From assembly GCF_036347135.1 (NCBI RefSeq), contig NZ_CP108938.1, forward strand, positions 5,208,001 to 5,272,000: 64,000 bases of DNA. The letters run 5' to 3'. Position numbers and translations under genes: made by a program. Under the pieces are notes generated by a model. The model saw only the letters and a program-made list of their open reading frames with translations. It made no database searches and was not told where the DNA came from. Shown here piece by piece: positions 19,201 to 26,239 of this stretch (position 1 is its first letter; each line of letters starts with the position of its first letter). This DNA is from Streptomyces sp. NBC_00775. Lineage in GTDB: Bacteria; Actinomycetota; Actinomycetes; Streptomycetales; Streptomycetaceae.

Positions 19201-19443
19201 ACGGCGCTCGGCTTCGCCGGGCTGGCCGGGGGCGATCGTAGTGCCGTACGGCTGCTGGCGCTCGCGGAACGGATGCCCGCGGTACGGGAGTACCCCTCCC
19301 TGTCCTCGGCCCGTTCCCGGCAGGCCGCCGAGAACGCCGACAGGGCGGCCTACGACGACGCGAGGTCGACGTACGCCGCCCTGGGGCGGGACGAGCTGCG
19401 GGCCGCGGCCCTGCACCAACTCAACTCCGCGGCTCACGGTTGA
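16297..19443 (+). CDS. AfsR/SARP-like regulator with NB-ARC and C-terminal repeat region
   Basis: 1048 residues. Residues ~1-90 form a winged-helix OmpR-like DNA-binding domain (RLRGLLALLAEDLR, PGKAAQVLVSRLR). Residues ~95-240 form a BTAD domain (ALTRYDAYRRGLRDELGTDPGP). Residues ~265-550 form the NB-ARC ATPase, with Walker A GPGGLGKTRLS, Walker B LLVLDNCEQV, RNBS-type ATSRAPLGL and the GLPLAVELAAARV block. Helical, TPR-like material follows to the end. Such STAND-class regulators switch on secondary metabolism or stress genes after ligand-driven ATP-dependent assembly. GTG 16297 is preceded at seven bases by TAATCT, consistent with a leaderless transcript. It ends 23 bp into the convergent ABC permease gene; the exporter is a plausible target. 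Confidence 0.93.
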   Translation: MTTELTLLSQVACRGREITAPRLRGLLALLAEDLRTGCSTGRLVEGLWPDELPERPGKAAQVLVSRLRAQIGADLVVSTPTGYRLALDEAQVDSSALLLHEAASAERARAGDHAGSLAQAEAGLALWDGSTGAGAEEDLRDPVVALRADRGRTHRALVRFRALALARTGWREEAAAPLAGLARELPRDEEVLAELLRCEAATAGRAAALTRYDAYRRGLRDELGTDPGPGLRSVYQELVRADAPTVRHGVPHEPNPLLGRDADVTAVGELLRAVRVVTVVGPGGLGKTRLSHAVSRAAEQPVVHFVTLAGVLADDDVAGEVASAVGAGEGGRFSGGGDAVSGIVAALGAGPALLVLDNCEQVIPGAADLVQALVSRSKELRVLATSRAPLGLTSESVYALPELSPATSIELFEQRARAARPGVELPADKVAEICRHLDGLPLAVELAAARVRVLSVADISHRLRDRFALLRGGARDAPERHRTLQAVVEWSWNLLEPDGRAALRALSVFPGGFTEDSAQWVLGESADALTLLEQLAGQSLIKVGDSPSGVRFHMLETLREFSAARRAEAGEEETVTGRFLLWARDFGRAHHDVLFSGGPQRPWILIGAEQDNLVLALRYAMVRADGPTIAALTAALGSLWATGSNYARLAALADDTAGPLSHFRPGPENPDDVETARSAATVCTASLFMGRGPYAVRHLVTLRRLPPASPDTVARALAIVLCAFPEIHPPRYTRLRELCDADAPMLAGMASGVASYVWEAEHETERALECARRMLGALGHMGNPAMRLLSHGRISELCLKLGYGAEAYDHLRAALSALDEVGDWSDTIGVRSGLVLACLQRGDVDEAEYWMSLAAHDQQPESAEVFNTDLPARAEIALARGLTEVGLGLWRQAVERIREGVLQYADDPFVDPWSLTIQSAALSAHAQCGRLEPVSRLAEQLRERLLGMLSGSPGDGPPAQLPVYGTVLTALGFAGLAGGDRSAVRLLALAERMPAVREYPSLSSARSRQAAENADRAAYDDARSTYAALGRDELRAAALHQLNSAAHG

Positions 19444-20215
19444 ACTTCGCCTTGGACCACAGGTAGCCCAGCACGGTCAGCCCCAGGCACCAGCCGACGG
19501 CCAGCACCGCGTTCTTGGTGCCGATCTCGCTGCCCAGCAGCAGCCCGCGCAGGGTCTCGATGGCGGACGAGAACGGCTGGTACTCGGCGAACCAGCGGAA
19601 CCAGCCCGGCATGGCGTCCACCGGCACGAACGCGCTGGACAGGAACGGCAGCATGACCAGCGGCGTCCCGATGTTGCTGGCCCCCTCGGGGTTGGGGCTG
19701 ATCAGGCCGATGCCGACCGCGAGCCAGGTCAGCGCGAGACTGACCAGAGCCAGCAGTCCGGCCGCCGCGATCCACTCCACCGGCGTCGCGTCGGGCCGGA
19801 AGCCGATGGCCAGTCCGATGCCCAGGACCAGCACCAGAGCCATCAGCGTCTGGATCACGCTGCCGATCACGTGGCCGATCAGCACGGAGGCGCGGGAGAT
19901 CGCCATGGTGCGGAAGCGGGCCATGATGCCCTCGGTCATGTCGGTGCACACGGCCACCGCGGTGCCGAGCGAGGTCATGGCCACGGTCAGGAGAAGGATG
20001 CCGGGGACGAGGTAGGCGACGTAGTCGTCACGGTTGGCGTGGCCGCCGGTGATGCCGGCGCTCATCACGTTGCCGAAGACGTACACGAACAGCAGCAGCA
20101 GGATGACCGGGGTGAGCAGGAGGTTCAGGGTGAGGGAGGGGTAGCGGCGGGCGTGCAGGAGGTTGCGCCGCAGCATGGTGAGGTTGTCGCGGAACGCGTA
20201 GCCGGCGGTGCTCAT
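19421..20215 (-). CDS. ABC-2 type transporter permease (DrrB-like)
   Basis: 264 residues with six membrane segments in the ABC-2 pattern: YPSLTLNLLLTPVILLLLFV, YVAYLVPGILLLTVAM, LIGHVIGSVIQTLMALVLVL, AAAGLLALVSLALTWLAVG, the extracellular block LPFLSSAFVPVDAMP and a last segment near LAVGWCLGLTVLGYL. It forms the membrane part of a DrrAB-type exporter with the preceding ATPase. Start ATG 20215 overlaps the ATPase stop as ATGA, a sign of translational coupling. Exporters of this group carry out antibiotics or lipids; the substrate is unknown here. Confidence 0.93.
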   Translation of the reverse strand: MSTAGYAFRDNLTMLRRNLLHARRYPSLTLNLLLTPVILLLLFVYVFGNVMSAGITGGHANRDDYVAYLVPGILLLTVAMTSLGTAVAVCTDMTEGIMARFRTMAISRASVLIGHVIGSVIQTLMALVLVLGIGLAIGFRPDATPVEWIAAAGLLALVSLALTWLAVGIGLISPNPEGASNIGTPLVMLPFLSSAFVPVDAMPGWFRWFAEYQPFSSAIETLRGLLLGSEIGTKNAVLAVGWCLGLTVLGYLWSKAKFNREPRS

Positions 20216-21183
20216 CGGACGGTCTCCTTGCTGGTGGAGGGGGCGGGGACGGGGCTTGCGGTCAGGGCGAAGAACACGTCGTCCAGGTCCGGGGTGTGCA
20301 CGGACAGCTCGTCGGCCTCGATGCCGGCGGCGTCCAGCCAGTCGAGGATGGCGCGCAGTTCGCGCTGGCTTCCGCCGCTGGGGATCTGCAGGGTGAGCGA
20401 CTCGTCGTCGCGGGTGGTCTCGCGCAGGGCGGTGGCCGCCTGCTCGTATGCCACCGGGTCGGAGAAGCGCAGCCGTACGTGGCCACCGGGGACGAGCCGC
20501 TTGAGCTCCTCGGCACTGCCCTCGGCGACGATGCTGCCGCCGTTGAGCACCGCGATGCGGTCGGCGAGCTGGTCGGCCTCGTCCAGGTACTGGGTGGTGA
20601 GAAAGACGCTGACGCCGTCGGAGACCAGCTCGCGGATGATCTGCCACATGGTGTGCCGGGAGCGCGGGTCGAGGCCGGTGGTCGGCTCGTCGAGGAAGAT
20701 GATCCGCGGGCTGCCGACCAGGGTCATGGCGATGTCGAGGCGGCGCTTCATGCCGCCGGAGTAGGTGGAGGCGGGCTTCTTCGCGGCCTCGGTGAGATCG
20801 AACCGCTCCAGCAGATCGGCGGTGACCTGCCGCCCCTCGCGCTTGGAGAGATGGTGCAGGTCCGCCATGAGGAGCATGTTCTCCTCGCCGGTGATCAGTC
20901 CGTCCACGGCGGAGAACTGGCCGGTGACACCGATCGCGCCCCGCACCGCCTGGGCCTCGGCGGTGAGGTCGTGCCCGGCGATCCGCGCCTGTCCGCCGTC
21001 GGCGCAGATCAGCGTCGACAGGATGTTGACCACCGTGGTCTTGCCGGCGCCGTTCGGCCCGAGGAGGGAGAAGACCGTGCCGACGGGCACCTGGATGTCG
21101 ATGCCGTCGAGGACGGTCTTGTCCCCGTAGGACTTCCGCAGCCCGGTGGCTGCGATCGCGAGTTCGTGGGTCGTTGTTGTCAT
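20212..21183 (-). CDS. ABC transporter ATP-binding protein (DrrA-like)
   Basis: 323 residues with all nucleotide-binding motifs: Walker A GPNGAGKTT, signature STYSGGMKRRLD, Walker B RIIFLDEPTTGLDPRSR, and an H-loop-like LTTQYLDEADQLAD in which a glutamine stands in place of histidine, as is usual in DrrA proteins. The C-terminal ~80 residues match the extension of drug-export DrrA ATPases (ELSVHTPDLDDVFFALT). It is the first gene of a two-gene operon with the permease. The substrate is not determined by sequence. Confidence 0.94.
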   Translation of the reverse strand: MTTTTHELAIAATGLRKSYGDKTVLDGIDIQVPVGTVFSLLGPNGAGKTTVVNILSTLICADGGQARIAGHDLTAEAQAVRGAIGVTGQFSAVDGLITGEENMLLMADLHHLSKREGRQVTADLLERFDLTEAAKKPASTYSGGMKRRLDIAMTLVGSPRIIFLDEPTTGLDPRSRHTMWQIIRELVSDGVSVFLTTQYLDEADQLADRIAVLNGGSIVAEGSAEELKRLVPGGHVRLRFSDPVAYEQAATALRETTRDDESLTLQIPSGGSQRELRAILDWLDAAGIEADELSVHTPDLDDVFFALTASPVPAPSTSKETVR

Positions 21184-21550
21184 GCGGCAGAGCTTGCGGG
21201 CGGGGCGGTTCAGAATGGCTTCAACGGGGTTTCAGTGCTTCGGGGGGAGCTTCGGAGCACTGAAACGTGCAGGTCAGGACGTCGGTTGAGCTGGTCCAGA
21301 CTCCGTACGGGTGTGATCCGGCCGTACGACCGCTTCAGGCGGACTTGGCGATCCCGCCGATCCCGTCGATCTGGCGGTCGCGGCCCGTGGACTCGGGCGC
21401 CTCAGGCGCCTCAGGCGCCTCGGTCAGGAGGATCGTCGCGGCTGAGCTCTCCACGCAGATGGCGCGGAAGGCGCTCTTCCCTCTATTCGTCTACACGACT
21501 ATGCATATTCAGGTGTACGAGTCCGAAGAAGTGGGCTCGCGCACCGCCGA
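21184..21550. other. Gap without a gene
   Basis: This stretch between two same-strand genes has no credible coding frame. It contains three tandem copies of GGCGCCTCA around 21398-21424 and an A/T-richer patch (about 21478-21515). The promoter of the DrrAB operon should lie just after 21183. Confidence 0.5.
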
Positions 21551-22339
21551 TCAGGTCGCCGGGAGCTGGTAGGAAAGGACGTAGGCGTCCGCCGCCATGA
21601 CGGTGTCGCAGACCTCGACGGCCCGCCCATCGGTGTCGTACGCGGTACGGATCAGATGGATCACCGGCACACCGGAGGCCAGCCGGAGCGTCTTGACCTC
21701 GGTGGGCGAGGGCATCCGAGCACGGATCTCTTCCTCGAAGTGGTCGAGGTGGTGCCCCAGTTCCTCAAGGCGGGCGTAGATGCCACCGGGTCCGGGGTTG
21801 GGTTCGGCGATCTGCGTACCGCGCGCGATGTCGAGCGGGATATACGAGGTGGCGAACTCGACCGGCCGCCCGTCCAGCAGGTACCGGCGCCGGCGGGCGA
21901 GCACGCGCCGTACGGACCCGAGCCGGGTGGAGATGTCCTTGCTGGCCTTCTCCTCCTTGACCTCCAGGCCGTCCACCTGCGGGTGACTGCCGGCGGCATC
22001 CGCTTCGACGATGAACGCGGACTTCCCCTGTTCCCGGTGGCGCCGGGCGAACCGGTCGGAGGCCAGCCGTCGCACGGGCGGACGCAGTCGGACGAACACG
22101 CCCTTGCCGTGCTCGGCGGCGACCAGGCCCTCGCCCTGGAGGAGGGAGAACGAGTTGCGGACGGTCATCCGGGAAACGCCGTAGTGCTCGACGAGTTCGG
22201 CTTCCGAGGGGAGCTTTTCGCCCTCCTTGAACCGCCCACGGTCGATGGCCTCACGCAGCTGGTCGGCGATCTGCCGGAACACCGCACGATCACTCGTGGG
22301 GTCCAGATCGCCGAGCAGACTGGCCGGGAGCGAGGTCAC
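21551..22339 (-). CDS. GntR/HutC-family transcriptional regulator (KorSA-like)
   Basis: 262 residues. Residues ~15-85 form a GntR winged helix (IADQLREAIDRGRFKEGEKL, then ELVEHYGVSRMTVRNSFSLL), and ~95-255 form a UTRA effector domain (RRRYLLDGRPVEFATSYIPL). The GTG start at 22339 has AAGGAG five bases upstream. A perfect 10-bp palindrome, TAGATATCTA, lies at 22351-22360 immediately beyond the ribosome site, in the 83-bp gap shared with the divergent Nudix gene, and is the likely autoregulatory operator. GntR plus Nudix is the korSA/pif arrangement of Streptomyces integrative elements of the pSAM2 type. Confidence 0.93.
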   Translation of the reverse strand: MTSLPASLLGDLDPTSDRAVFRQIADQLREAIDRGRFKEGEKLPSEAELVEHYGVSRMTVRNSFSLLQGEGLVAAEHGKGVFVRLRPPVRRLASDRFARRHREQGKSAFIVEADAAGSHPQVDGLEVKEEKASKDISTRLGSVRRVLARRRRYLLDGRPVEFATSYIPLDIARGTQIAEPNPGPGGIYARLEELGHHLDHFEEEIRARMPSPTEVKTLRLASGVPVIHLIRTAYDTDGRAVEVCDTVMAADAYVLSYQLPAT

Positions 22340-22350
22340 GAGTACTCCTT

Positions 22351-22360
22351 TAGATATCTA
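22351..22360. promoter_or_regulatory. Palindromic operator between gntR and the Nudix gene
   Basis: TAGATATCTA is perfectly self-complementary and sits beside the gntR ribosome site in the short divergent intergenic region. Its A/T content stands out. GntR-family repressors usually bind such short palindromes next to their own gene, so autoregulation and control of the Nudix operon is the natural inference. Confidence 0.6.
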
Positions 22361-22422
22361 GACGAGTGAGCGAGTGTTGTTGCTACGGTGGAGAGCCTAG
22401 CCATCCGAGAGGGCCGAGGAAC

Positions 22423-22863
22423 GTGACCACTGACCGTCCGCACTCCGTGAGCGTTGCCGGAGTCATCGTCGACGACCAGGGCCGGGCCCTCTTGATCCAG
22501 CGACGCGACAACGGCCAGTGGGAACCTCCGGGTGGCGTTGTCGAGCGCGAGGAAACCCTCCCCGAGGCACTCCAGCGCGAAGTCCTCGAAGAAACCGGCA
22601 TCAAGATCGCGCTTCCCGCGACCCTCACCGGCGTCTACAAGAACATGACGGGCCTGATCGTGTCCCTGGTCTTCCGCTGCCAGGCCGCCGACGGCACGCC
22701 CACCATCGGGGACGAGACCCGCGCACTGCGTTGGGCCACCCGCGAAGAAGTGACCGACCTCGCCGACGAGGCGTACGCGATCCGCGTCCCGGACGCTCTC
22801 GACTCCCCCGACGGAGCCTCCCCGCCGGCCATCCGCGCCCACGACGGCGTGAAACTCGTCTAG
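22423..22863 (+). CDS. Nudix hydrolase (Pif-like)
   Basis: 146 residues from GTG 22423 (GAGAGGG about eight bases upstream). The Nudix box is complete: GGVVEREETLPEALQREV, continuing LEETGI. Nudix enzymes cleave nucleoside-diphosphate derivatives with Mg2+. In pSAM2-type elements a Nudix protein (Pif) beside the GntR repressor blocks redundant transfer between donors, but chromosomal housekeeping Nudix genes look similar. It is the first gene of a plus-strand run with the ATPase (46 bp gap) and an unknown gene. Confidence 0.92.
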   Translation: MTTDRPHSVSVAGVIVDDQGRALLIQRRDNGQWEPPGGVVEREETLPEALQREVLEETGIKIALPATLTGVYKNMTGLIVSLVFRCQAADGTPTIGDETRALRWATREEVTDLADEAYAIRVPDALDSPDGASPPAIRAHDGVKLV

Positions 22864-22909
22864 CCCGAACCCGCTGCACATGGCGGCCTACCAGCACGAA
22901 GGAACTTGT

Positions 22910-23338
22910 ATGCACGAGTATACGAGCACTGCGCGGGTCTGGGGGCTCACTTGCCCAGGTTTCCCGGAAGAGGTCAGCAGGGCCCGGCGCTGGACGCGGG
23001 ACATCCTGCGCGGATCGCCCTTGGCGGAGGACGCGGAACTGATCGTGAGCGAGCTGAGTGCGAACGCGATCCTGCACACGGCCAGCGGTCGGGAGTCCGG
23101 CACCTTCCATCTGGCGCTTGCGGTCTCCGCGCAGGTGGTCGCCCTGTCGGTGACGGATGACGGGGGCACCGGCGCGGCCCCGAAGGTCCAGCACCAGGCC
23201 GAGGACGCGGAGCACGGCCGAGGCTTGGGCATGGTCAGCGTGATCGCACACCGGGTCGTGGTCCACGACAGCCACAACGGCCACACGGTCACTGCGGAAC
23301 TCTTCACTGACACCCGCCCAGGAGACCACCCGTGCTGA
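22910..23338 (+). CDS. Small ATP-binding protein of the anti-sigma-factor (RsbW/HATPase_c) type
   Basis: 142 residues from ATG 22910, with AAGGAA six bases before it. It is a stand-alone GHKL ATPase fold: N-box-like LIVSELSANAILHTASGR, G1-like SVTDDGGTGA and G2-like HGRGLGMVSVIAHR. Streptomyces encodes many such RsbW-like kinases acting on anti-sigma antagonists. No sigma factor or antagonist is adjacent. It sits between the Nudix gene and an overlapping unknown gene, and the trio looks like one operon. Confidence 0.88.
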   Translation: MHEYTSTARVWGLTCPGFPEEVSRARRWTRDILRGSPLAEDAELIVSELSANAILHTASGRESGTFHLALAVSAQVVALSVTDDGGTGAAPKVQHQAEDAEHGRGLGMVSVIAHRVVVHDSHNGHTVTAELFTDTRPGDHPC

Positions 23339-23724
23339 AGAACGAACCCCGCCTCGGCTACTGGTGCGAATGCTGGACCGAGGACCTCACCCAGGAGAAC
23401 CCGCCCACGCTGCTGGCATCCTTCGACGCCTACTCGGCACCCCAGGCCGACCGATGGATCGCCGTCACACTCAGCACCATCACGCCCGGGCTCGACTCCG
23501 GCGCATCAGACGAAGCATGGGCGTGGCTGTACGAGGGACGCATCGAGACCCGACAAGCCCTCTTACAGGCCAAGCCCTGCACGGTCTCAGTCACGCACGC
23601 CAGCACCCGCATCACATGGACCATCCGACGAGCGCTCTTCATGCCGCTCGCCCATCGCCAGGGCATCGAACTCCCAACGTGTGCACATGACTTCACGCCC
23701 CAGCCGACCCAACCGACCGACTGA
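23332..23724 (+). CDS. Hypothetical protein translationally coupled to the small ATPase
   Basis: 130 residues from GTG 23332, which overlaps the last seven bases of the ATPase gene. Tryptophan-rich start (YWCECWTEDL), a middle block IAVTLSTITPGL and a C-terminal HRQGIELPTCAHD; no family is recognised. The overlap argues that it is made together with the ATPase and may be its partner. A strong hairpin 42 bp after the stop ends the run. Confidence 0.75.
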   Translation: MLKNEPRLGYWCECWTEDLTQENPPTLLASFDAYSAPQADRWIAVTLSTITPGLDSGASDEAWAWLYEGRIETRQALLQAKPCTVSVTHASTRITWTIRRALFMPLAHRQGIELPTCAHDFTPQPTQPTD

Positions 23725-23765
23725 GTTACAACTTTCTCTACTGGTTCAAGTGCCCGCGCAAGCGC

Positions 23766-23809
23766 GGACCGGCCCCTTGGGCCCGGCCCCTCTGCGCCGG
23801 GGCCGGTCC
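23766..23809 (+). terminator. Terminator hairpin after the Nudix operon
   Basis: GGACCGGCCCC (23766-23776) pairs perfectly with GGGGCCGGTCC (23799-23809) around a 22-base loop. It lies 42 bp after the stop of the last gene in the run. Confidence 0.75.
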
Positions 23810-24209
23810 CTGGGGCCGCAGCAAGCAACGGCCCTGAGCAGAGACCCGGACACGGAGTCTCCCCGTCAGAACAAGCCTCCGGCGGGGGCGCTCAGGCTCC
23901 GTGATGGAGGGGGCGCCGTATGCGAGTGCCGGCCGAGTGCGGCGTGCGCGGGGTGCTCCCATCCGGTCCGCCATCGACCCAGGCAGAGCCGAGCAGACAC
24001 GGCCCAGGGCGTCAAGGTCGTTCGTACAGTGGCGCGCTCCACTTTGACGCCCTGAACCACGCCCGCTCCACGGTGTGTGGGTCGACGGCAGACGGGATGG
24101 GAGTAAGGGTGGGTAGTCGGCGGAGGCCGGCAGGGTCGGTGACCTGTAGCAGCTCCAGTCAAAGCCCTCCACCGAACTCGATCTGCACATCGCGGGCTAC
24201 ATTCGCCGG
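23810..24209. other. Gap with a 10-bp inverted repeat
   Basis: No gene is credible here. AGGGCGTCAA (24006-24015) and TTGACGCCCT (24044-24053) form a perfect inverted repeat with a 28-base loop. I cannot assign it to a terminator of any called gene; it may be a recombination or protein-binding site left from the mobile element. Confidence 0.45.
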
Positions 24210-24401
24210 ATGAGCACCGAGGAGCGAGTGAGCTGCGCGTTCTGTATGGAAACCACCGACGTCGGCCTCTCCGGTGATGGCGTCACATTGACGATCACGC
24301 GGGCCGGGGAACAGAGCACACAGTTCGTCTGGGCCCACCTGAGCTGCCTGGACGAGCGACTTCACAAACAAATCACCCGAGGCCCATGGCTCGACGACTA
24401 G
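24210..24401 (+). CDS. Small cysteine-pair protein of unknown function
   Basis: 63 residues from ATG 24210. CAFC near residue 9 and a later HLSC (about residue 45) give a C-x2-C and H-x2-C arrangement compatible with one zinc site, as in small zinc-ribbon proteins. The middle block VTLTITRAGEQSTQFVWAHL has the look of a beta-rich domain. No ribosome site is obvious, so a leaderless start is possible. It stands alone just before the tRNA remnant. Confidence 0.65.
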   Translation: MSTEERVSCAFCMETTDVGLSGDGVTLTITRAGEQSTQFVWAHLSCLDERLHKQITRGPWLDD

Positions 24402-24479
24402 AAGCGTGCCCCTCCCGTGCCCGATCGAGCAGTGAACCTCGGGGAACACCGGGCGATCACGGTGAACGGACACGGAAGC

Positions 24480-24510
24480 GGCCCCCGACCAAGTTGCCTG
24501 GTCAGGGGCC
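24480..24510 (-). terminator. Terminator belonging to the tRNA-Ser locus
   Basis: GGCCCC-C-GACCA (24480-24491) pairs with TGGTC-A-GGGGCC (24499-24510) with one mismatch and a seven-base loop. On the minus strand it begins ten bases after the 3' end of the tRNA-Ser fragment, where a tRNA terminator belongs. It would also close the plus-strand 63-residue gene. Confidence 0.7.
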
Positions 24511-24519
24511 GTTCACCTG

Positions 24520-24573
24520 CGGTGGGTGTGGGATTTGAACCCACGGTGACTCGCGCCACCGCGGTTTTCAAGT
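24520..24573 (-). other. 3' fragment of tRNA-Ser(UGA): attachment-site remnant
   Basis: Read on the minus strand, this stretch gives a tRNA from the anticodon loop to the 3' end. The loop is CTTGAAA (anticodon UGA), then ACCGC (3' anticodon stem), a serine-type long variable arm (GGTG ... CACC), a T arm GTGGG-TTCAAAT-CCCAC, acceptor strand ACCCACC and discriminator G; CCA is not encoded. The sequence before the loop does not pair with the anticodon stem, and D arm and 5' acceptor strand are absent. Identity running from anticodon loop to 3' end is the typical attB/attP core used by tyrosine integrases of actinomycete integrative elements. The terminator next to its 3' end marks the left side as the original chromosome. 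Confidence 0.8.
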
Positions 24574-24582
24574 GTCGCGAAC

Positions 24583-25194
24583 TCAGGCGGGCACGCCCTC
24601 CCAGGCGCTGAGCAACTCGTCTGGCCAGAACCGGCTAGGCAGGATCATCGTTGCGTCGCACGTCGGATGGATGACCAACGGGAACAGTGCGTGGTCGAGC
24701 GTCCTGGCCGGCAAGTGCCGCCGAGCGACGATCACATTTGTGCAGTACACGGCTGCACTACCAGTCAGACTTTGAGGGACCGGCATCCGCATCTCCCGGG
24801 ACAACTCCCTGCACAGCATGTTGGCGAATGGCTGCAGCACAGGATCTGCCAGTAGCTTCCCCTTGACGGAGAATAGTTTCCGTGCCACAGCCCGCAGTCC
24901 CTCGGGCTGATCGTCGAACCCTGGGTTGGTGCAGTAGAGCACGACTGCTGGATGATCGTGACGGCCCGGCTTGAAGAGAAGTTCATTAGCCTGAACTAGC
25001 GATGCCCAGACCACGATGCCCTCCTCCAGGAGCAAGTCCTGCTGCTTGAGTATGTCGAGCAAGGGATCGCCAGACATCCACCTCCGACGAGGAATGCGGA
25101 GATACGTCCGCCTGTCCCGCCACGAGAACGACCGCGGCCCAGAGCCGAAGTTCTGTCGGCACTGCGCAATGAGCTCGGAGGGGGATCGGTGCAT
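24583..25194 (-). CDS. Hypothetical protein next to the tRNA remnant
   Basis: 203 residues from ATG 25194. Features: RSFSWRDRRTYLRIPRRRW near the start, LLDILKQQDLLLEEGIVVW, AVVLYCTNPGFDDQPEGL and a repeated-looking AAVYCTN. No family is recognised. Its stop is ten bases from the tRNA fragment, the place where an integrase gene usually ends, but it has no tyrosine-recombinase motif. Base composition is less GC-rich than the chromosome on either side, in keeping with cargo of an integrated element. Confidence 0.7.
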   Translation of the reverse strand: MHRSPSELIAQCRQNFGSGPRSFSWRDRRTYLRIPRRRWMSGDPLLDILKQQDLLLEEGIVVWASLVQANELLFKPGRHDHPAVVLYCTNPGFDDQPEGLRAVARKLFSVKGKLLADPVLQPFANMLCRELSREMRMPVPQSLTGSAAVYCTNVIVARRHLPARTLDHALFPLVIHPTCDATMILPSRFWPDELLSAWEGVPA

Positions 25195-25529
25195 CAGTGG
25201 ATCTTAGGTCCCCGTGTAGGCGCGGCACAGGCGGGATGGATCTCAACGCGGTCACATGACCAGCAGACCCCAGTGTCCATCCCGCTCGTGGCTCGCATCG
25301 AGGGGTGGCCGTGCCACAGCCGTGCCACATCGGGCGGTCAATCACGGTCAACGACGGCTCGCCGCAGTCGAGATGCGACGTTGGTCTGGGCTGCCGCTAC
25401 AGCCGGTGTGACCTGGGTACTTGCGCTACCGATCACAACCGCCCTTACAAGGCAGGCGTCCTCTGATAGTTATCCGCGCGGATACCCGAGGCAGATCCCG
25501 CTGTCAGAGCCCGGTGGGAGGGTGCTGCA
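25195..25529. other. Gap with integrase-border-like repeats
   Basis: No gene is convincing. At about 25306-25360 the motif CGTGCCAC occurs twice close together, followed by CGGTCAATCACGGTCAACGA. From general knowledge, such blocks often sit near integrase 3' ends and att sites of Streptomyces integrative elements, so this may be a decayed border. Confidence 0.4.
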
Positions 25530-25874
25530 ATGCAAACCGCACTCTTCGACCTGCCAGAGACACCTCCGGAGCACGCCGTGATCGCTCGCTTCCATCTGGG
25601 CTGCGACGACCTTGGCGATCCTGACCAGTGGTCACTGGTCTTTGCAGCCGAGCGGTCGATGGGGGCCGCAGTCAAAGCCGCTGGTGTCGGGGAGGTCGAC
25701 GGCAATGAGTTCGGCGGCGGTGAGGTCGTGTTCTTCGCCTATGGCCCTGATGCGGAAGCTCTGTACCGGGCGATGGAGCCTGGCTTGCGCGCACTGCCGT
25801 TTCGGCCGGCACACGCTGTGTTGCGCTACGGAGAGCCTGTTGACGGTGTCGTGACAGAGCGCATTGAGCTCTGA
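25530..25874 (+). CDS. Hypothetical protein
   Basis: 114 residues from ATG 25530 (GGGAGG ten bases upstream). The sequence is acidic with an even fold-like pattern: ARFHLGCDDLGDPDQWSLVF, GGEVVFFAYGPDAEALYRAM, LPFRPAHAVLRYGEP. It resembles small uncharacterised actinobacterial proteins of about this length, but I cannot name a family. It lies alone within the probable element scar. Confidence 0.72.
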   Translation: MQTALFDLPETPPEHAVIARFHLGCDDLGDPDQWSLVFAAERSMGAAVKAAGVGEVDGNEFGGGEVVFFAYGPDAEALYRAMEPGLRALPFRPAHAVLRYGEPVDGVVTERIEL

Positions 25875-26239
25875 GCGCGCCCGCGCGATCCGCCAGTCGG
25901 AGATGAGAAGAGTCTCCGACAAGGCAGGTTCATGGCTCTGTCGAATGCATGTCGAAGTTCGCCTGGCCGGGAGGCGATGGCCGACTGCGTAGCAGATCAT
26001 GGGCCTCGTGAGGATCAATGACCAAAGCGCCTTCCAAGCACTTGACCAACGACCGAGGGGCCGCAACCGACCGAGGGCTCACGTGCCAGGTGCGTGCCAG
26101 ATGGTGCGGGGAACCAAGGGGAACAGCGGGAAATCAGGCGACCACCCGCCAGGCGACGACACCGCTCCGCCGCAGGTCAGTTGAGCTCTCGCAATCAGAG
26201 AACCCAAGCTTCCCAAGCTGAGAGCTCGTGGCCTGATAT
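25875..26239. other. Gap with border-like sequence and an 8-bp inverted repeat
   Basis: No gene is seen. Around 26080-26130 is a second stretch resembling integrative-element borders (CGTGCCAGATG, GGGGAACCAAGGGGAAC). GAGCTCTC (26183-26190) and GAGAGCTC (26220-26227) form an inverted repeat just after the 3' end of the minus-strand gene at 26240 and may terminate it. Confidence 0.4.

Noticed and set aside
16201..19437. A >1000-codon open frame antisense to the AfsR-like regulator
   Set aside because: It is a typical GC-rich antisense shadow; the sense strand has Walker motifs and HTH, while the antisense protein is Gln/Arg/Pro-rich with no domain.
24520..24573. Complete tRNA gene
   Set aside because: There is no 5' acceptor strand, D arm or 5' anticodon stem; only the 3' part is present, so it was called an attachment-site remnant.
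25189..25581. Possible 130-codon gene
   Set aside because: No ribosome site and no coherent third-position pattern; it runs across the border-like repeats and into the start of the gene at 25530.
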